Of a stretch of DNA of 8,332 nt, positions 1 through 6,767 are shown piece after piece (the stretch's first letter is position 1; each line of letters opens with the position of its first letter). Position numbers and translations under genes: made by a program. The stretch covers positions 1-8,332 of the forward strand of contig VMDJ01000026.1 in the NCBI GenBank assembly GCA_008080925.1, read 5' to 3'. This DNA comes from Gammaproteobacteria bacterium (lineage in GTDB: Bacteria > Pseudomonadota > Gammaproteobacteria > Chromatiales > Chromatiaceae). Under the pieces are notes generated by a model. That model was not told the origin of the DNA, ran no database searches, and was given only the letters and a program-made list of their open reading frames with translations.

Positions 1-861
1 AAGCGTGTGCTGGTATTGATGTTGCCGGCGTTGTTTGCAGTTTCGGTTACCCAGATCAATCTATTGCTCGATACGGTGCTCGCCTCATTTCTGCAAAGTG
101 GCAGTATCTCGTGGCTTTATTATTCAGATCGTTTGATGGAGTTCCCACTGGGGGTGTTGGGTGTTGCGCTTGGTACGGTGCTGTTGCCGCAGTTATCGCA
201 TGACAAGCATGAGGCAGATCCACAGCAATTTAGTCGCACCCTCGATTGGGGTATCCGCATGGGGTGGCTGTTTGGCCTGCCGGCTGCGATTGGTTTGGGT
301 ATGTTGGCGCTGCCGATGATGGAAACCTTGTTTGGCTCGGAGCGTTTTGATCACGCCGATAGCCTAATGGCGAGTCAGAGCTTGATGGCCTATTCGCTGG
401 GCTTGATCGCTTTTATTCAGATTAAGGTGCTAGCGCCGGGCTACTACGCTCGCCAAGACACAAAAACACCAGTGAAAATTGGCGTCATCGCGATGGCGCT
501 GAATATGGTGTTTAACCTGATTTTAATCTGGCCGTTGGCTCATGCGGGCCTTGCCCTGGCGACAAGTTTGTCAGCTTTTGTGAACGCCTATCTGTTGTGG
601 CGTGGTCTGCAGAAGCAGGCAGTTTTCCAGGCACAGGTTGGTTGGCAAAAGTTCATTATTCAGTCGTTTCTCGCGGGTGCGGCGATGGCGGCAGTGATCT
701 ATTTACTCGCGTTTGATCAGATCGACTGGTTTGCGATTCAGGGTTGGTTGTTAGGTGCTTTGTTATTGGGTGTGATTGCGGCTGCAGCGATCACTTACTT
801 TGCAGTGTTGTGGGTGAGCGGTATGCGTTTACGTGATTGGCGTCGAGCGGTGGCCAAGTGA
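1..861 (+). CDS. murJ: Lipid II flippase MurJ (MviN), C-terminal part, 5' end outside window
   Basis: MurJ is the inner-membrane MOP-superfamily flippase that moves lipid II, the undecaprenyl-linked peptidoglycan precursor, to the periplasmic face. The reading frame is open from base 1 and gives about 286 residues, against a usual length a little over 500, so roughly the N-terminal 45% is missing. The visible part is almost entirely hydrophobic helices. It carries the family segment YYSDRLMEFPLGVLGVALGT (bases 121-180), whose Arg at codon 130-132 aligns with the functionally important R270 of E. coli MurJ. A second signature, KVLAPGYYARQDTKTPVKI, starts near base 424. The C-terminus ends in a basic tail (RDWRRAVAK), as in E. 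coli. The stop overlaps the lspA start by four bases (GTGA), which suggests translational coupling. In Pseudomonas murJ lies directly before ribF-ileS; here lspA intervenes. Identification is very secure from recalled similarity; the true start is not in the window. Confidence 0.97.
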   Translation, partial: KRVLVLMLPALFAVSVTQINLLLDTVLASFLQSGSISWLYYSDRLMEFPLGVLGVALGTVLLPQLSHDKHEADPQQFSRTLDWGIRMGWLFGLPAAIGLGMLALPMMETLFGSERFDHADSLMASQSLMAYSLGLIAFIQIKVLAPGYYARQDTKTPVKIGVIAMALNMVFNLILIWPLAHAGLALATSLSAFVNAYLLWRGLQKQAVFQAQVGWQKFIIQSFLAGAAMAAVIYLLAFDQIDWFAIQGWLLGALLLGVIAAAAITYFAVLWVSGMRLRDWRRAVAK

Positions 862-1325
862 AGCGTTATTTTCTGATGGCGATTGTCATCGTGTTACTCG
901 ATCAATTGACCAAACTGTGGGTGCTAGGGACGTTTGAACCCTTTGAGGTGGTCACAGTGTTGCCCGTATTTAATCTCACCTTAGTGTTCAACGAAGGGGC
1001 AGCCTTCAGCTTTTTAGCCGATGCAGGTGGTTGGCAGCGCTATGTGTTTCTGTTGATCTCGGCGGTGATGAGTGTGGTCTTTGTGGTCTGGCTAACACGC
1101 ATTAAAGCGCATGAGGTCTGGCTGGCTTATGGGCTGGTGCTGCTATTAGGTGGTGCTGTTGGGAACCTTATCGACCGAATCTGGCTTGGCAAGGTGATCG
1201 ACTTTCTGCAGTGGCATTGGAGCGGAGCTTACTTCCCAGCATTTAACTTAGCCGATGCCGCCATTACGCTGGGCGTGATCTTTTTACTCTGGGATAGCAT
1301 TAAAACCCCAACAGAAAAGCGCTGA
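858..1325 (+). CDS. lspA: Lipoprotein signal peptidase LspA (signal peptidase II)
   Basis: LspA is the inner-membrane aspartyl protease that removes the signal peptide from diacylglyceryl-modified prolipoproteins. With the GTG start at 858 the product has 155 residues, slightly shorter than the E. coli enzyme. The family blocks are visible in order: LLDQLTK (13-19), FNEGAAFSFL (44-53), GGAVGNLIDR (98-107), VIDF (113-116) and FNLADAA (129-135). By alignment with the Pseudomonas enzyme, D115 and D133 form the catalytic dyad. Four hydrophobic helices are evident. I chose the GTG at 858 because it overlaps the murJ stop as GTGA and has a GGTGG Shine-Dalgarno-like run at 849-853. A TTG at 837 is possible but would overlap murJ by 25 bases and has no better ribosome site. 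The location is unusual: in E. coli and Pseudomonas lspA follows ileS, whereas here it precedes ribF. Confidence 0.96.
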   Translation: MKRYFLMAIVIVLLDQLTKLWVLGTFEPFEVVTVLPVFNLTLVFNEGAAFSFLADAGGWQRYVFLLISAVMSVVFVVWLTRIKAHEVWLAYGLVLLLGGAVGNLIDRIWLGKVIDFLQWHWSGAYFPAFNLADAAITLGVIFLLWDSIKTPTEKR

Positions 1326-1329
1326 ACCC

Positions 1330-1359
1330 GCGACGTCTCCAAGCCATTCCTTATATAAT
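1330..1359 (+). promoter_or_regulatory. Probable promoter for ribF-ileS
   Basis: A perfect TATAAT lies at 1354-1359 in the 59-base gap between lspA and ribF. The best -35 candidate is GCGACG at 1330-1335, which matches the consensus only at GAC, with an 18-base spacer. Transcription would begin near 1366 and leave an untranslated leader of about 20 bases before the ribF GTG. The weak -35 suggests modest strength or a need for an activator. This is inferred from consensus matching only. Confidence 0.5.
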
Positions 1360-1384
1360 GTGCTCTTTGCGTTGAGCGCTGTCC

Positions 1385-2323
1385 GTGCGACTAATCCGTG
1401 GCTTACACAATGTGAAATCATCAGACCGAGGTTGCGTCGCAACGATCGGGAATTTTGATGGTGTGCATTTAGGTCACGCCCAAGTGATCACGGCGGTAAA
1501 GCAGCGCGCTGAGGCCTTAGGCTTGCCGTCATTGGCGATTACCTTTGAGCCAACACCGATCGAATATTTTGCTCCCGATAAAGCGCCTGCGCGTTTGACT
1601 CGGTTAGCTGAGAAGCTACACCTTCTCGAAGCGCAGCAAATTGATCGCACATTGATTTTGCGTTTTAACCAGTTTTTAGCCACACAACCTGCAGAAGAGT
1701 TTGTGAAGCAACTATTGGTTGAGCAGCTAGGCGTTAAGCATCTCTATGTGGGAGATGACTTCTGTTTTGGCCATCAGCGCAAAGGCAACTTTGCTTTGTT
1801 GCAGCAGATGGGTGAAGCGCTGGGTTTTGCGGTGGAAAGTTTGCCGACGTTTGAGATCGATGCTGAGCGGGTCAGCAGCACGCGTATCCGTGGTGCGCTG
1901 TTAGCGGGTGATTTTAATCAAGCGGAAAAATGCTTGGGTCGTGATTACCGTATTACAGGTCGAGTAGGGCATGGAGATAAGCGCGGTCGACAGATTGGCT
2001 TTCCTACCATGAACATTCAGCTCGGTAGATTGCACCCATCGGTGCGAGGCGTATTTGCGGTGCGTATCGATGGCTTAGAACAAGGGCCACAGAACGGTGT
2101 GGCGAATGTCGGTAACCGTCCTACGGTGGAAGGCGATGATCGCTTTACCCTTGAGGTGCACGCATTAGATTTTAATGCCAATACCTATGGTCAGCGGGTG
2201 TCGGTGCATTTTATGCAGCGCATCCGTGATGAGAAAAAATTTGAATCATTCGAGGCGTTAACAACACAAATCCAAAAGGATGTTGAGACGGCGCGAGACT
2301 TTTTTAAACAGGCGCAGCAGTAA
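1385..2323 (+). CDS. ribF: Bifunctional riboflavin kinase / FAD synthetase
   Basis: RibF phosphorylates riboflavin to FMN and then adenylylates FMN to FAD in the cytoplasm. The product has 312 residues, almost exactly the length of E. coli RibF. The N-terminal adenylyltransferase domain shows TIGNFDGVHLGH (20-31) with the HxGH nucleotide-binding motif at H28-H31, and SSTRIRGAL from residue 164. The C-terminal flavokinase domain begins near residue 188 (YRITGRVGHGDKRGR). It has the GFPTMN motif (205-210), NVGNRPTV (241-248) and LEVHALDF with the likely catalytic base E257. The GTG start gives MRLIRGLHN, which matches the family N-terminus; the ribosome site upstream is weak. A TATAAT box upstream suggests a separate promoter, and ileS follows 27 bases after the stop, so ribF-ileS is probably co-transcribed as in other gammaproteobacteria. 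No FMN riboswitch fits in the short leader. Confidence 0.97.
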   Translation: MRLIRGLHNVKSSDRGCVATIGNFDGVHLGHAQVITAVKQRAEALGLPSLAITFEPTPIEYFAPDKAPARLTRLAEKLHLLEAQQIDRTLILRFNQFLATQPAEEFVKQLLVEQLGVKHLYVGDDFCFGHQRKGNFALLQQMGEALGFAVESLPTFEIDAERVSSTRIRGALLAGDFNQAEKCLGRDYRITGRVGHGDKRGRQIGFPTMNIQLGRLHPSVRGVFAVRIDGLEQGPQNGVANVGNRPTVEGDDRFTLEVHALDFNANTYGQRVSVHFMQRIRDEKKFESFEALTTQIQKDVETARDFFKQAQQ

Positions 2324-2331
2324 GCTGCCTT
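2310..2331 (+). other. Small hairpin over the ribF stop codon
   Basis: GCAGC (2314-2318) and GCTGC (2324-2328) form a perfect five-base stem with a five-base loop that contains the ribF TAA. With C2313 bulged the stem extends by three pairs (2310-2312 with 2329-2331), one of them G-U. No T-run follows, so it is not an intrinsic terminator. It could be an RNA stability or processing structure between ribF and ileS, or it could be chance. Confidence 0.25.
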
Positions 2332-2350
2332 AACACTGACGGATTGAGAC

Positions 2351-5155
2351 GTGAGTAATTACAAAGAGACTTTGAACCTGCCACAAACCGGCTTTCCTAT
2401 GAAAGCGAATCTGGCTAACCGTGAGCCTGAGATGCTCAAGGGCTGGGAAGAGAAAGGTCTGTACCAAAAAATTCGTGAGGCATTCAAAGGTCGTCCCACT
2501 TTTATTCTGCATGACGGTCCTCCGTATGCGAACGGTGATATCCATATCGGTCACGCAGTAAATAAGCTTCTCAAAGACATCATCGTCAAAAGCCGTACCT
2601 TAGATGGCTTTGATGCGCCTTATGTGCCAGGTTGGGACTGTCATGGCTTGCCTATTGAGCTGCAAGTTGAAAAGAAAGTGGGTAAGCCAGGTCACAAGGT
2701 AAGTGCAGCCGACTTCCGTAAGGCGTGTCGTGAGTATGCGTTCAAGCAAGTGGATAAACAGCGTACCGACTTTAAACGTTTGGGTGTGTTGGGTGATTGG
2801 GAGAATCCATATCTCACCATGAACTTTGAGCAGGAAGCCGACATTGTTCGCTCGCTCGGAAAGATCGCTAAGAATAAACACATCGTTAAAGGTTCAAAGC
2901 CTGTGCATTGGTGTACTGATTGTGGTTCTGCATTGGCAGAAGCGGAAGTTGAGTACAAAGACAAAGAGTCGTTTGCGATTGATGTGCGCTTCCGTGCGGT
3001 TGATCAAGCTGCGGTGCTAGCTGCGTTTGGCGACCCGGATGCAAAGGGGTTAGTTTCGGTCGTGATTTGGACGACGACTCCATGGACATTGCCAGCTAAC
3101 CAAGGCGTTGCGCTAAATGCAGAGCTTGATTATGTCTTGGTGCAACACGGCGATGAGTGTCTTGTTGTTGCTGATGGCATGCTCGAAGAGGTCGCGCAGC
3201 GCTGGGGTATCGATAACCCAGTGGCGATGGCTAGCTGTAAGGGTGCGGATCTTGAGCATCAGCAACTGCAACATCCTTTCTATGATCGTCAGGTGCCAGT
3301 GATCCTGGGTGATCACGTTACGCTCGAAGCAGGTACTGGCGCAGTGCATACCGCACCGGGTCATGGCGTCGATGACTTTGTCGTCGGCCAGAAGTATGGC
3401 TTGCCCGTTGATAATCCGGTTGGTGGTAACGGTTGTTATGTTGAAGGCACTGAGCTGTTTGCGGGTGAGCATGTATTCAAAGCTAACGAGCATGTGATTG
3501 AGGTTTTGAAAGAACATGGCGCTTTAGTTAAGGACGCCAAGTTCACGCATAGCTATCCTGTGTGTTGGCGCCATAAAACACCGATTATTTTCCGCGCAAC
3601 CCCGCAGTGGTTTATCGGTATGTCAGAGAATGGTCTGCGTGATGCAGCGATGACTGAGATCAAACAAGTACAGTGGTTGCCCGATTGGGGTCAGGCACGT
3701 ATTGAAGGCATGGTCGAGAATCGTCCTGACTGGTGTATCTCGCGTCAGCGTACCTGGGGCGTCCCGGTTACGTTCTTGATTCATAAAGATACGGGCGAGC
3801 TGCACCCAGAAACCGAAGTGTTGGTTGAGAAGGTGGCGCAGAAAGTGGCTGAGTCAGGTATTCAGGCATGGTTTGATATGGAAGTCTCTGACTTGCTTGA
3901 TAGTGATGCGGATAAGTATGAAAAGGTGCCTGACACTTTAGACGTTTGGTTTGACTCGGGTGTGACACATGCTTGCGTGTTGGATAGACGCGATGGTTTG
4001 AGCTCACCTGCAGATTTATATCTTGAAGGCTCTGACCAACACCGTGGTTGGTTCCAATCATCCTTGCTTAGCTCAGTGGCAATGAATGGCAAAGCGCCCT
4101 ACAAGGCGTGTTTGACTCACGGCTTTACCGTTGATGCACAAGGCAAAAAGATGTCGAAGTCGATCGGTAACGTGATCAGCCCGCAAGATGTGATGAAGAC
4201 CTTGGGTGCTGACATCATTCGCTTGTGGGTGGCTGCAACGGACTACCGCGCAGAGATGTCGGTATCGAATGAAATCTTAACGCGCACGGCAGATGCATAC
4301 CGCCGTATTCGTAATACGTTGCGCTTCTTGCTGTCTAATTTGAATGGCTTTGATCCAGCAAGCAATGTGGTTGCTAATGATCAACTGATTGAATTAGATC
4401 GTTGGGTAATTGATCGTGCGAATCAGTTACAAGCGGATATTGAAGCGGCGTATAAAGACTATAACTTCCATGTGATCTATCAAAAGATTTTGAACTTCTG
4501 TTCAAGTGATTTGGGTGGCTTCTACTTGGATGTTATCAAAGACCGTCAGTACACAATGGCAGCTGATAGCTTGGGGCGTCGTTCGTGCCAGACTGCGATG
4601 TATCACATTGCCGAAGCGATGGTACGTTGGTTGGCGCCAGTGATGAGTTTCACGGCAGATGAAGCATGGGGCTTTATGCCGGGTGAGCGTTCTGAGTCAG
4701 TTTTCCTTGAGACATGGTACGAAGGCTTGAGCGCTATGCCAGATGCGGAAGCGTCACGTGAGCGTTGGGCAAAGATTCAAGCCGTACGTTCTGAGGTGAG
4801 TAAGCAGTTAGAAGCTTTGCGTAAAGAGGGTGTGATTGGTTCTTCTCTCGAAGCGGATGTCACGCTATATGCTGATGATGCCTTAGTGAGTGTGCTGCAA
4901 GGCTTGGGTGATGAGCTACGCTTTGTCACTTTGACCTCAAGCGCTAGCCTAGCACCGATGGCGGATAAGTCTGCGGACGCCGTGTCGACTGAGCTTGGAG
5001 GTTTGGCTTTATTGGCAGCAAAGAGTGCTGCTGAGAAGTGTCCGCGTTGTTGGCATCATCGATCAGATGTCGGCGCTAACGCTGAGCATCCTGAGCTCTG
5101 CGGCCGCTGCGTTGAAAACGTTGCCGGTGAGGGTGAAGAGCGTCGTTACGCTTAA
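2351..5155 (+). CDS. ileS: Isoleucyl-tRNA synthetase (class I, bacterial IleS1 type)
   Basis: IleS charges tRNA-Ile with isoleucine in the cytoplasm and hydrolyses mischarged valine in an inserted editing (CP1) domain. The 934-residue product is close to the 938 residues of E. coli IleS and matches it from the first residues (SNYKETLNLPQTGFPM). The HIGH motif is at 65-68 and KMSKS at 600-604, together marking the Rossmann-fold catalytic core. The editing domain shows W240, the threonines T241-T243 with PWTLPANQ, and HTAPGHGVDDF ending near 343 with the editing Asp at about 341. The anticodon-binding domain follows. The C-terminal zinc-binding module has CPRC (897-900) and CGRC (917-920), typical of the mupirocin-sensitive bacterial type rather than the eukaryote-like IleS2. 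The start is GTG with a weak ribosome site, 27 bases after ribF. The stop TAA overlaps the stop of the convergent gene on the other strand. Confidence 0.99.
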   Translation: MSNYKETLNLPQTGFPMKANLANREPEMLKGWEEKGLYQKIREAFKGRPTFILHDGPPYANGDIHIGHAVNKLLKDIIVKSRTLDGFDAPYVPGWDCHGLPIELQVEKKVGKPGHKVSAADFRKACREYAFKQVDKQRTDFKRLGVLGDWENPYLTMNFEQEADIVRSLGKIAKNKHIVKGSKPVHWCTDCGSALAEAEVEYKDKESFAIDVRFRAVDQAAVLAAFGDPDAKGLVSVVIWTTTPWTLPANQGVALNAELDYVLVQHGDECLVVADGMLEEVAQRWGIDNPVAMASCKGADLEHQQLQHPFYDRQVPVILGDHVTLEAGTGAVHTAPGHGVDDFVVGQKYGLPVDNPVGGNGCYVEGTELFAGEHVFKANEHVIEVLKEHGALVKDAKFTHSYPVCWRHKTPIIFRATPQWFIGMSENGLRDAAMTEIKQVQWLPDWGQARIEGMVENRPDWCISRQRTWGVPVTFLIHKDTGELHPETEVLVEKVAQKVAESGIQAWFDMEVSDLLDSDADKYEKVPDTLDVWFDSGVTHACVLDRRDGLSSPADLYLEGSDQHRGWFQSSLLSSVAMNGKAPYKACLTHGFTVDAQGKKMSKSIGNVISPQDVMKTLGADIIRLWVAATDYRAEMSVSNEILTRTADAYRRIRNTLRFLLSNLNGFDPASNVVANDQLIELDRWVIDRANQLQADIEAAYKDYNFHVIYQKILNFCSSDLGGFYLDVIKDRQYTMAADSLGRRSCQTAMYHIAEAMVRWLAPVMSFTADEAWGFMPGERSESVFLETWYEGLSAMPDAEASRERWAKIQAVRSEVSKQLEALRKEGVIGSSLEADVTLYADDALVSVLQGLGDELRFVTLTSSASLAPMADKSADAVSTELGGLALLAAKSAAEKCPRCWHHRSDVGANAEHPELCGRCVENVAGEGEERRYA
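5152..5155. other. Tail-to-tail gene overlap with shared palindromic stop (TTAA)
   Basis: The ileS stop TAA occupies 5153-5155. The stop of the minus-strand substrate-binding protein gene, also TAA, occupies 5152-5154. Together they form TTAA, which reads as a stop on both strands. There is no intergenic DNA and no stem followed by a T-run on either side, so transcripts from each side probably run into the other gene or stop through Rho. Confidence 0.9.
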
Positions 5156-5934
5156 TTCCGGCGTTGCTCACACAATTCTTTAAGTCCAAGTGCCAGGGAT
5201 GGGCTTGGGCGGTTTAGATGCTCGCTGACAAAACGTTTCTCGCTGGCTGTTTGACCCTGTCTTAAATCAACCTGAGCAATCGTTTGTTTGTTCATGGCAG
5301 CTTCACGCTCGATGGTAAAGACCATGCGCTTTATGTGCTGCCAAGTGTTTTTGAAATGCGCTTTCTCAAGTAACTCATTAAGCCAGTGCTCGCCACCTAG
5401 AGTCATTGCAGGTTGATCCCAAATCACGATATGCACTTCTTGTTCATTGACCGCCGTTGGGCAAGCTTGTTGAAGATTATGTAAGAACTGGTCACTTGCT
5501 TGTTGAGCATGAATTTGTGAGTCCGTCAGCTTGCCGAGTTTGATGAGTGTGTCGGCAATCGCTTTTAATGAAGCGGGCTCGCTAACAAAGGTCGGAATCT
5601 TGTTTTCAGTAAGCCAGGCGATATCTTGTGATCGGTTACCTGACCCCCATGCAATCACTAAGTCGGGTTGTTTGCTGAGTAACCACTCGCGATCTAGCGC
5701 GCCATAACCACTGATGACTTGTGTTGTTGCAGGTAAGGACTTGCCGTCATTCGCAGCAGCGACAAGACGATCGGTTATACCAAGCTCACGTATGAACTCG
5801 GTACTATGAGGCGATAAAGTGATGATGCGTTGTGCTGGCGATGCAACGGTTACCTGGCGACCGAGATCGTCAGTAACACTTGCCCCAAAGGCGGTAGAGC
5901 TTAATAGCCAAAGGCTAGTTAGTAGAAAGCGCAT
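5152..5934 (-). CDS. Periplasmic ABC-transporter substrate-binding protein, BtuF-like
   Basis: This is a periplasmic binding protein of the family that includes the vitamin B12-binding protein BtuF and siderophore-binding proteins. With the ATG at 5932-5934 the product has 260 residues, near the 266 of E. coli BtuF. A signal peptide is clear: a basic start (MRF), a hydrophobic core, then STAFGA with likely cleavage around residue 17. There is no lipobox cysteine. The mature protein shows DDLGRQVTV, then RIITLSPHSTE (36-46), a YGALDREWLLSKQPDLVIAW segment and a C-terminal RPSPSLALGLKELC, all resembling BtuF. I chose this ATG because it precedes the signal peptide and overlaps the ampE stop as TAATG; upstream in-frame starts would add residues encoded within ampE. 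No permease or ATPase gene is nearby, so the transporter partner must be elsewhere. The ligand is inferred to be a corrinoid; a haem or siderophore is possible. Confidence 0.85.
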   Translation of the reverse strand: MRFLLTSLWLLSSTAFGASVTDDLGRQVTVASPAQRIITLSPHSTEFIRELGITDRLVAAANDGKSLPATTQVISGYGALDREWLLSKQPDLVIAWGSGNRSQDIAWLTENKIPTFVSEPASLKAIADTLIKLGKLTDSQIHAQQASDQFLHNLQQACPTAVNEQEVHIVIWDQPAMTLGGEHWLNELLEKAHFKNTWQHIKRMVFTIEREAAMNKQTIAQVDLRQGQTASEKRFVSEHLNRPSPSLALGLKELCEQRRN

Positions 5935-6719
5935 TAGTCGATCAAGCTGATCAATGCGTATAAGACCATCCATAAAGTTAGGCTGCGCCAAACTAGCGCC
6001 ATGGCATCTTCTACATCCAGCTCTGAATGTGAACGAGGAGCCGCTTGCTCTAAAGCGGCAATGCCCGCAGACGCAAGGATATCTGTAGCGCCGGTGTTGT
6101 CTGTTTCATTGGATTCACTGTTCTTCCATGCTGCAGCAACCGCATCAAAGTTTCCGGCAATAGCAAAGCAAAGTAGGGTGAGTCGCACCGGTATCCAATT
6201 GATATAGGTCCAAGTAGTGAGGAATAAAGGATTATCGCCAGCGTTATCTTCCATCCAGTTGGCATACCAACGATAGGCAAAAGCGCCAACAGGTCCGAGA
6301 AATGCGAACCAGAATAGAGGAGCGAATAAGCCATCGTTCGCGCCAATGAAGGCGCGTTGCATGATGTCGCGATAATCGCCACGCCCGGTTTCAGAGTGTT
6401 GGCGTTGTTTGTTTAACAAGCTCTCGATCTCTCGACCTAGATCGGTTGGACCCAAGGAGAACCAAAGTGCAGCTGCGTAAAAAGGAATTTCGAGTAGCCA
6501 AGCATCATCAAGCGTGAGCTGGATGATAAAAACTAAGGCAACAGGCAGTCCAACGAGTAACGCAAATCGGCCATAGGGTGTTGCTAGCACTTTATTTAAG
6601 GCGGAGATCTTTTGTAGACGCGTTTCAATTAATTGCAACAAAGCGTGATTGCGATGTGCATCTAAATTCCATAAGGCGCGTTCAGCGATAACAACTAAAA
6701 GGGCGATTAAGAAACTCAT
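5934..6719 (-). CDS. ampE: Inner-membrane protein AmpE
   Basis: AmpE is an inner-membrane protein encoded next to ampD in many gammaproteobacteria and named for a supposed role in beta-lactamase induction; its biochemical activity is not established. The product has 261 residues, compared with 284 in E. coli. It begins with a hydrophobic segment (MSFLIALLVVIAER), has a pair of helices at about 50-90, another membrane stretch at about 130-155 (APLFWFAFLGPVGAFAYRWYANW), the family signature INWIPVRL near 173-180, and a C-terminal hydrophobic segment. The signature aligns with DWVPVRL in E. coli AmpE. The ATG has no recognisable Shine-Dalgarno sequence (CCACCC precedes it). ampD ends 48 bases upstream, and the next gene starts inside the stop (TAATG). 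I considered the related-looking cobalamin enzyme CbiB because of the B12-type neighbour, but the protein is too short and its ampD linkage and signature fit AmpE. Confidence 0.88.
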   Translation of the reverse strand: MSFLIALLVVIAERALWNLDAHRNHALLQLIETRLQKISALNKVLATPYGRFALLVGLPVALVFIIQLTLDDAWLLEIPFYAAALWFSLGPTDLGREIESLLNKQRQHSETGRGDYRDIMQRAFIGANDGLFAPLFWFAFLGPVGAFAYRWYANWMEDNAGDNPLFLTTWTYINWIPVRLTLLCFAIAGNFDAVAAAWKNSESNETDNTGATDILASAGIAALEQAAPRSHSELDVEDAMALVWRSLTLWMVLYALISLID

Positions 6720-6743
6720 GGGTGGAATACTCGATAAAGATGT

Positions 6744-6763
6744 TTTGAGTTTAGCAGCTCAAA
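6744..6763 (-). repeat. Short inverted repeat between ampD and ampE
   Basis: TTTGAG (6744-6749) and CTCAAA (6758-6763) are inverted copies separated by eight bases, in the 48-base spacer between the ampD stop and the ampE start. The stem is AT-rich and is not followed by a T-run in either direction, so it is not a convincing terminator. It could slow ribosomes or ribonucleases between the two coding regions. Chance occurrence is quite possible. Confidence 0.25.
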
Positions 6764-6767
6764 TGAC

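Noticed and set aside
1318..1381. Direct repeat AGCGCTG at 1318-1324 and 1375-1381 flanking the lspA-ribF gap, as a scar of the lspA relocation
   Set aside because: Seven bases containing a palindromic hexamer recur easily by chance, and one copy is part of the lspA coding end; no other sign of insertion is visible.
1326..1384. FMN riboswitch before ribF
   Set aside because: The gap of 59 bases is far too short for the RFN aptamer and its conserved blocks are absent.
2324..2350. T-box or other riboswitch before ileS
   Set aside because: Only 27 bases separate ribF and ileS, too few for a T-box leader, and T-box control of ileS is not typical of gammaproteobacteria.
3113..3517. A 134-codon open frame on the minus strand inside ileS
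   Set aside because: It lies entirely opposite the conserved editing domain of ileS, its translation shows no recognisable family, and such antisense frames are expected opposite a long coding region with biased codon use.
5116..5166. Possible bidirectional terminator at the ileS/substrate-binding protein junction (AACG-TTG-CCGG paired with CCGGCGTT)
   Set aside because: The stem needs a three-base bulge and a loop of about 30 bases, and no T-run follows on either strand.
6050..6382. A 110-codon minus-strand frame inside ampE
   Set aside because: It is on the same strand as ampE but in another frame; the ampE frame has membrane segments and the family signature, and the alternative has neither.
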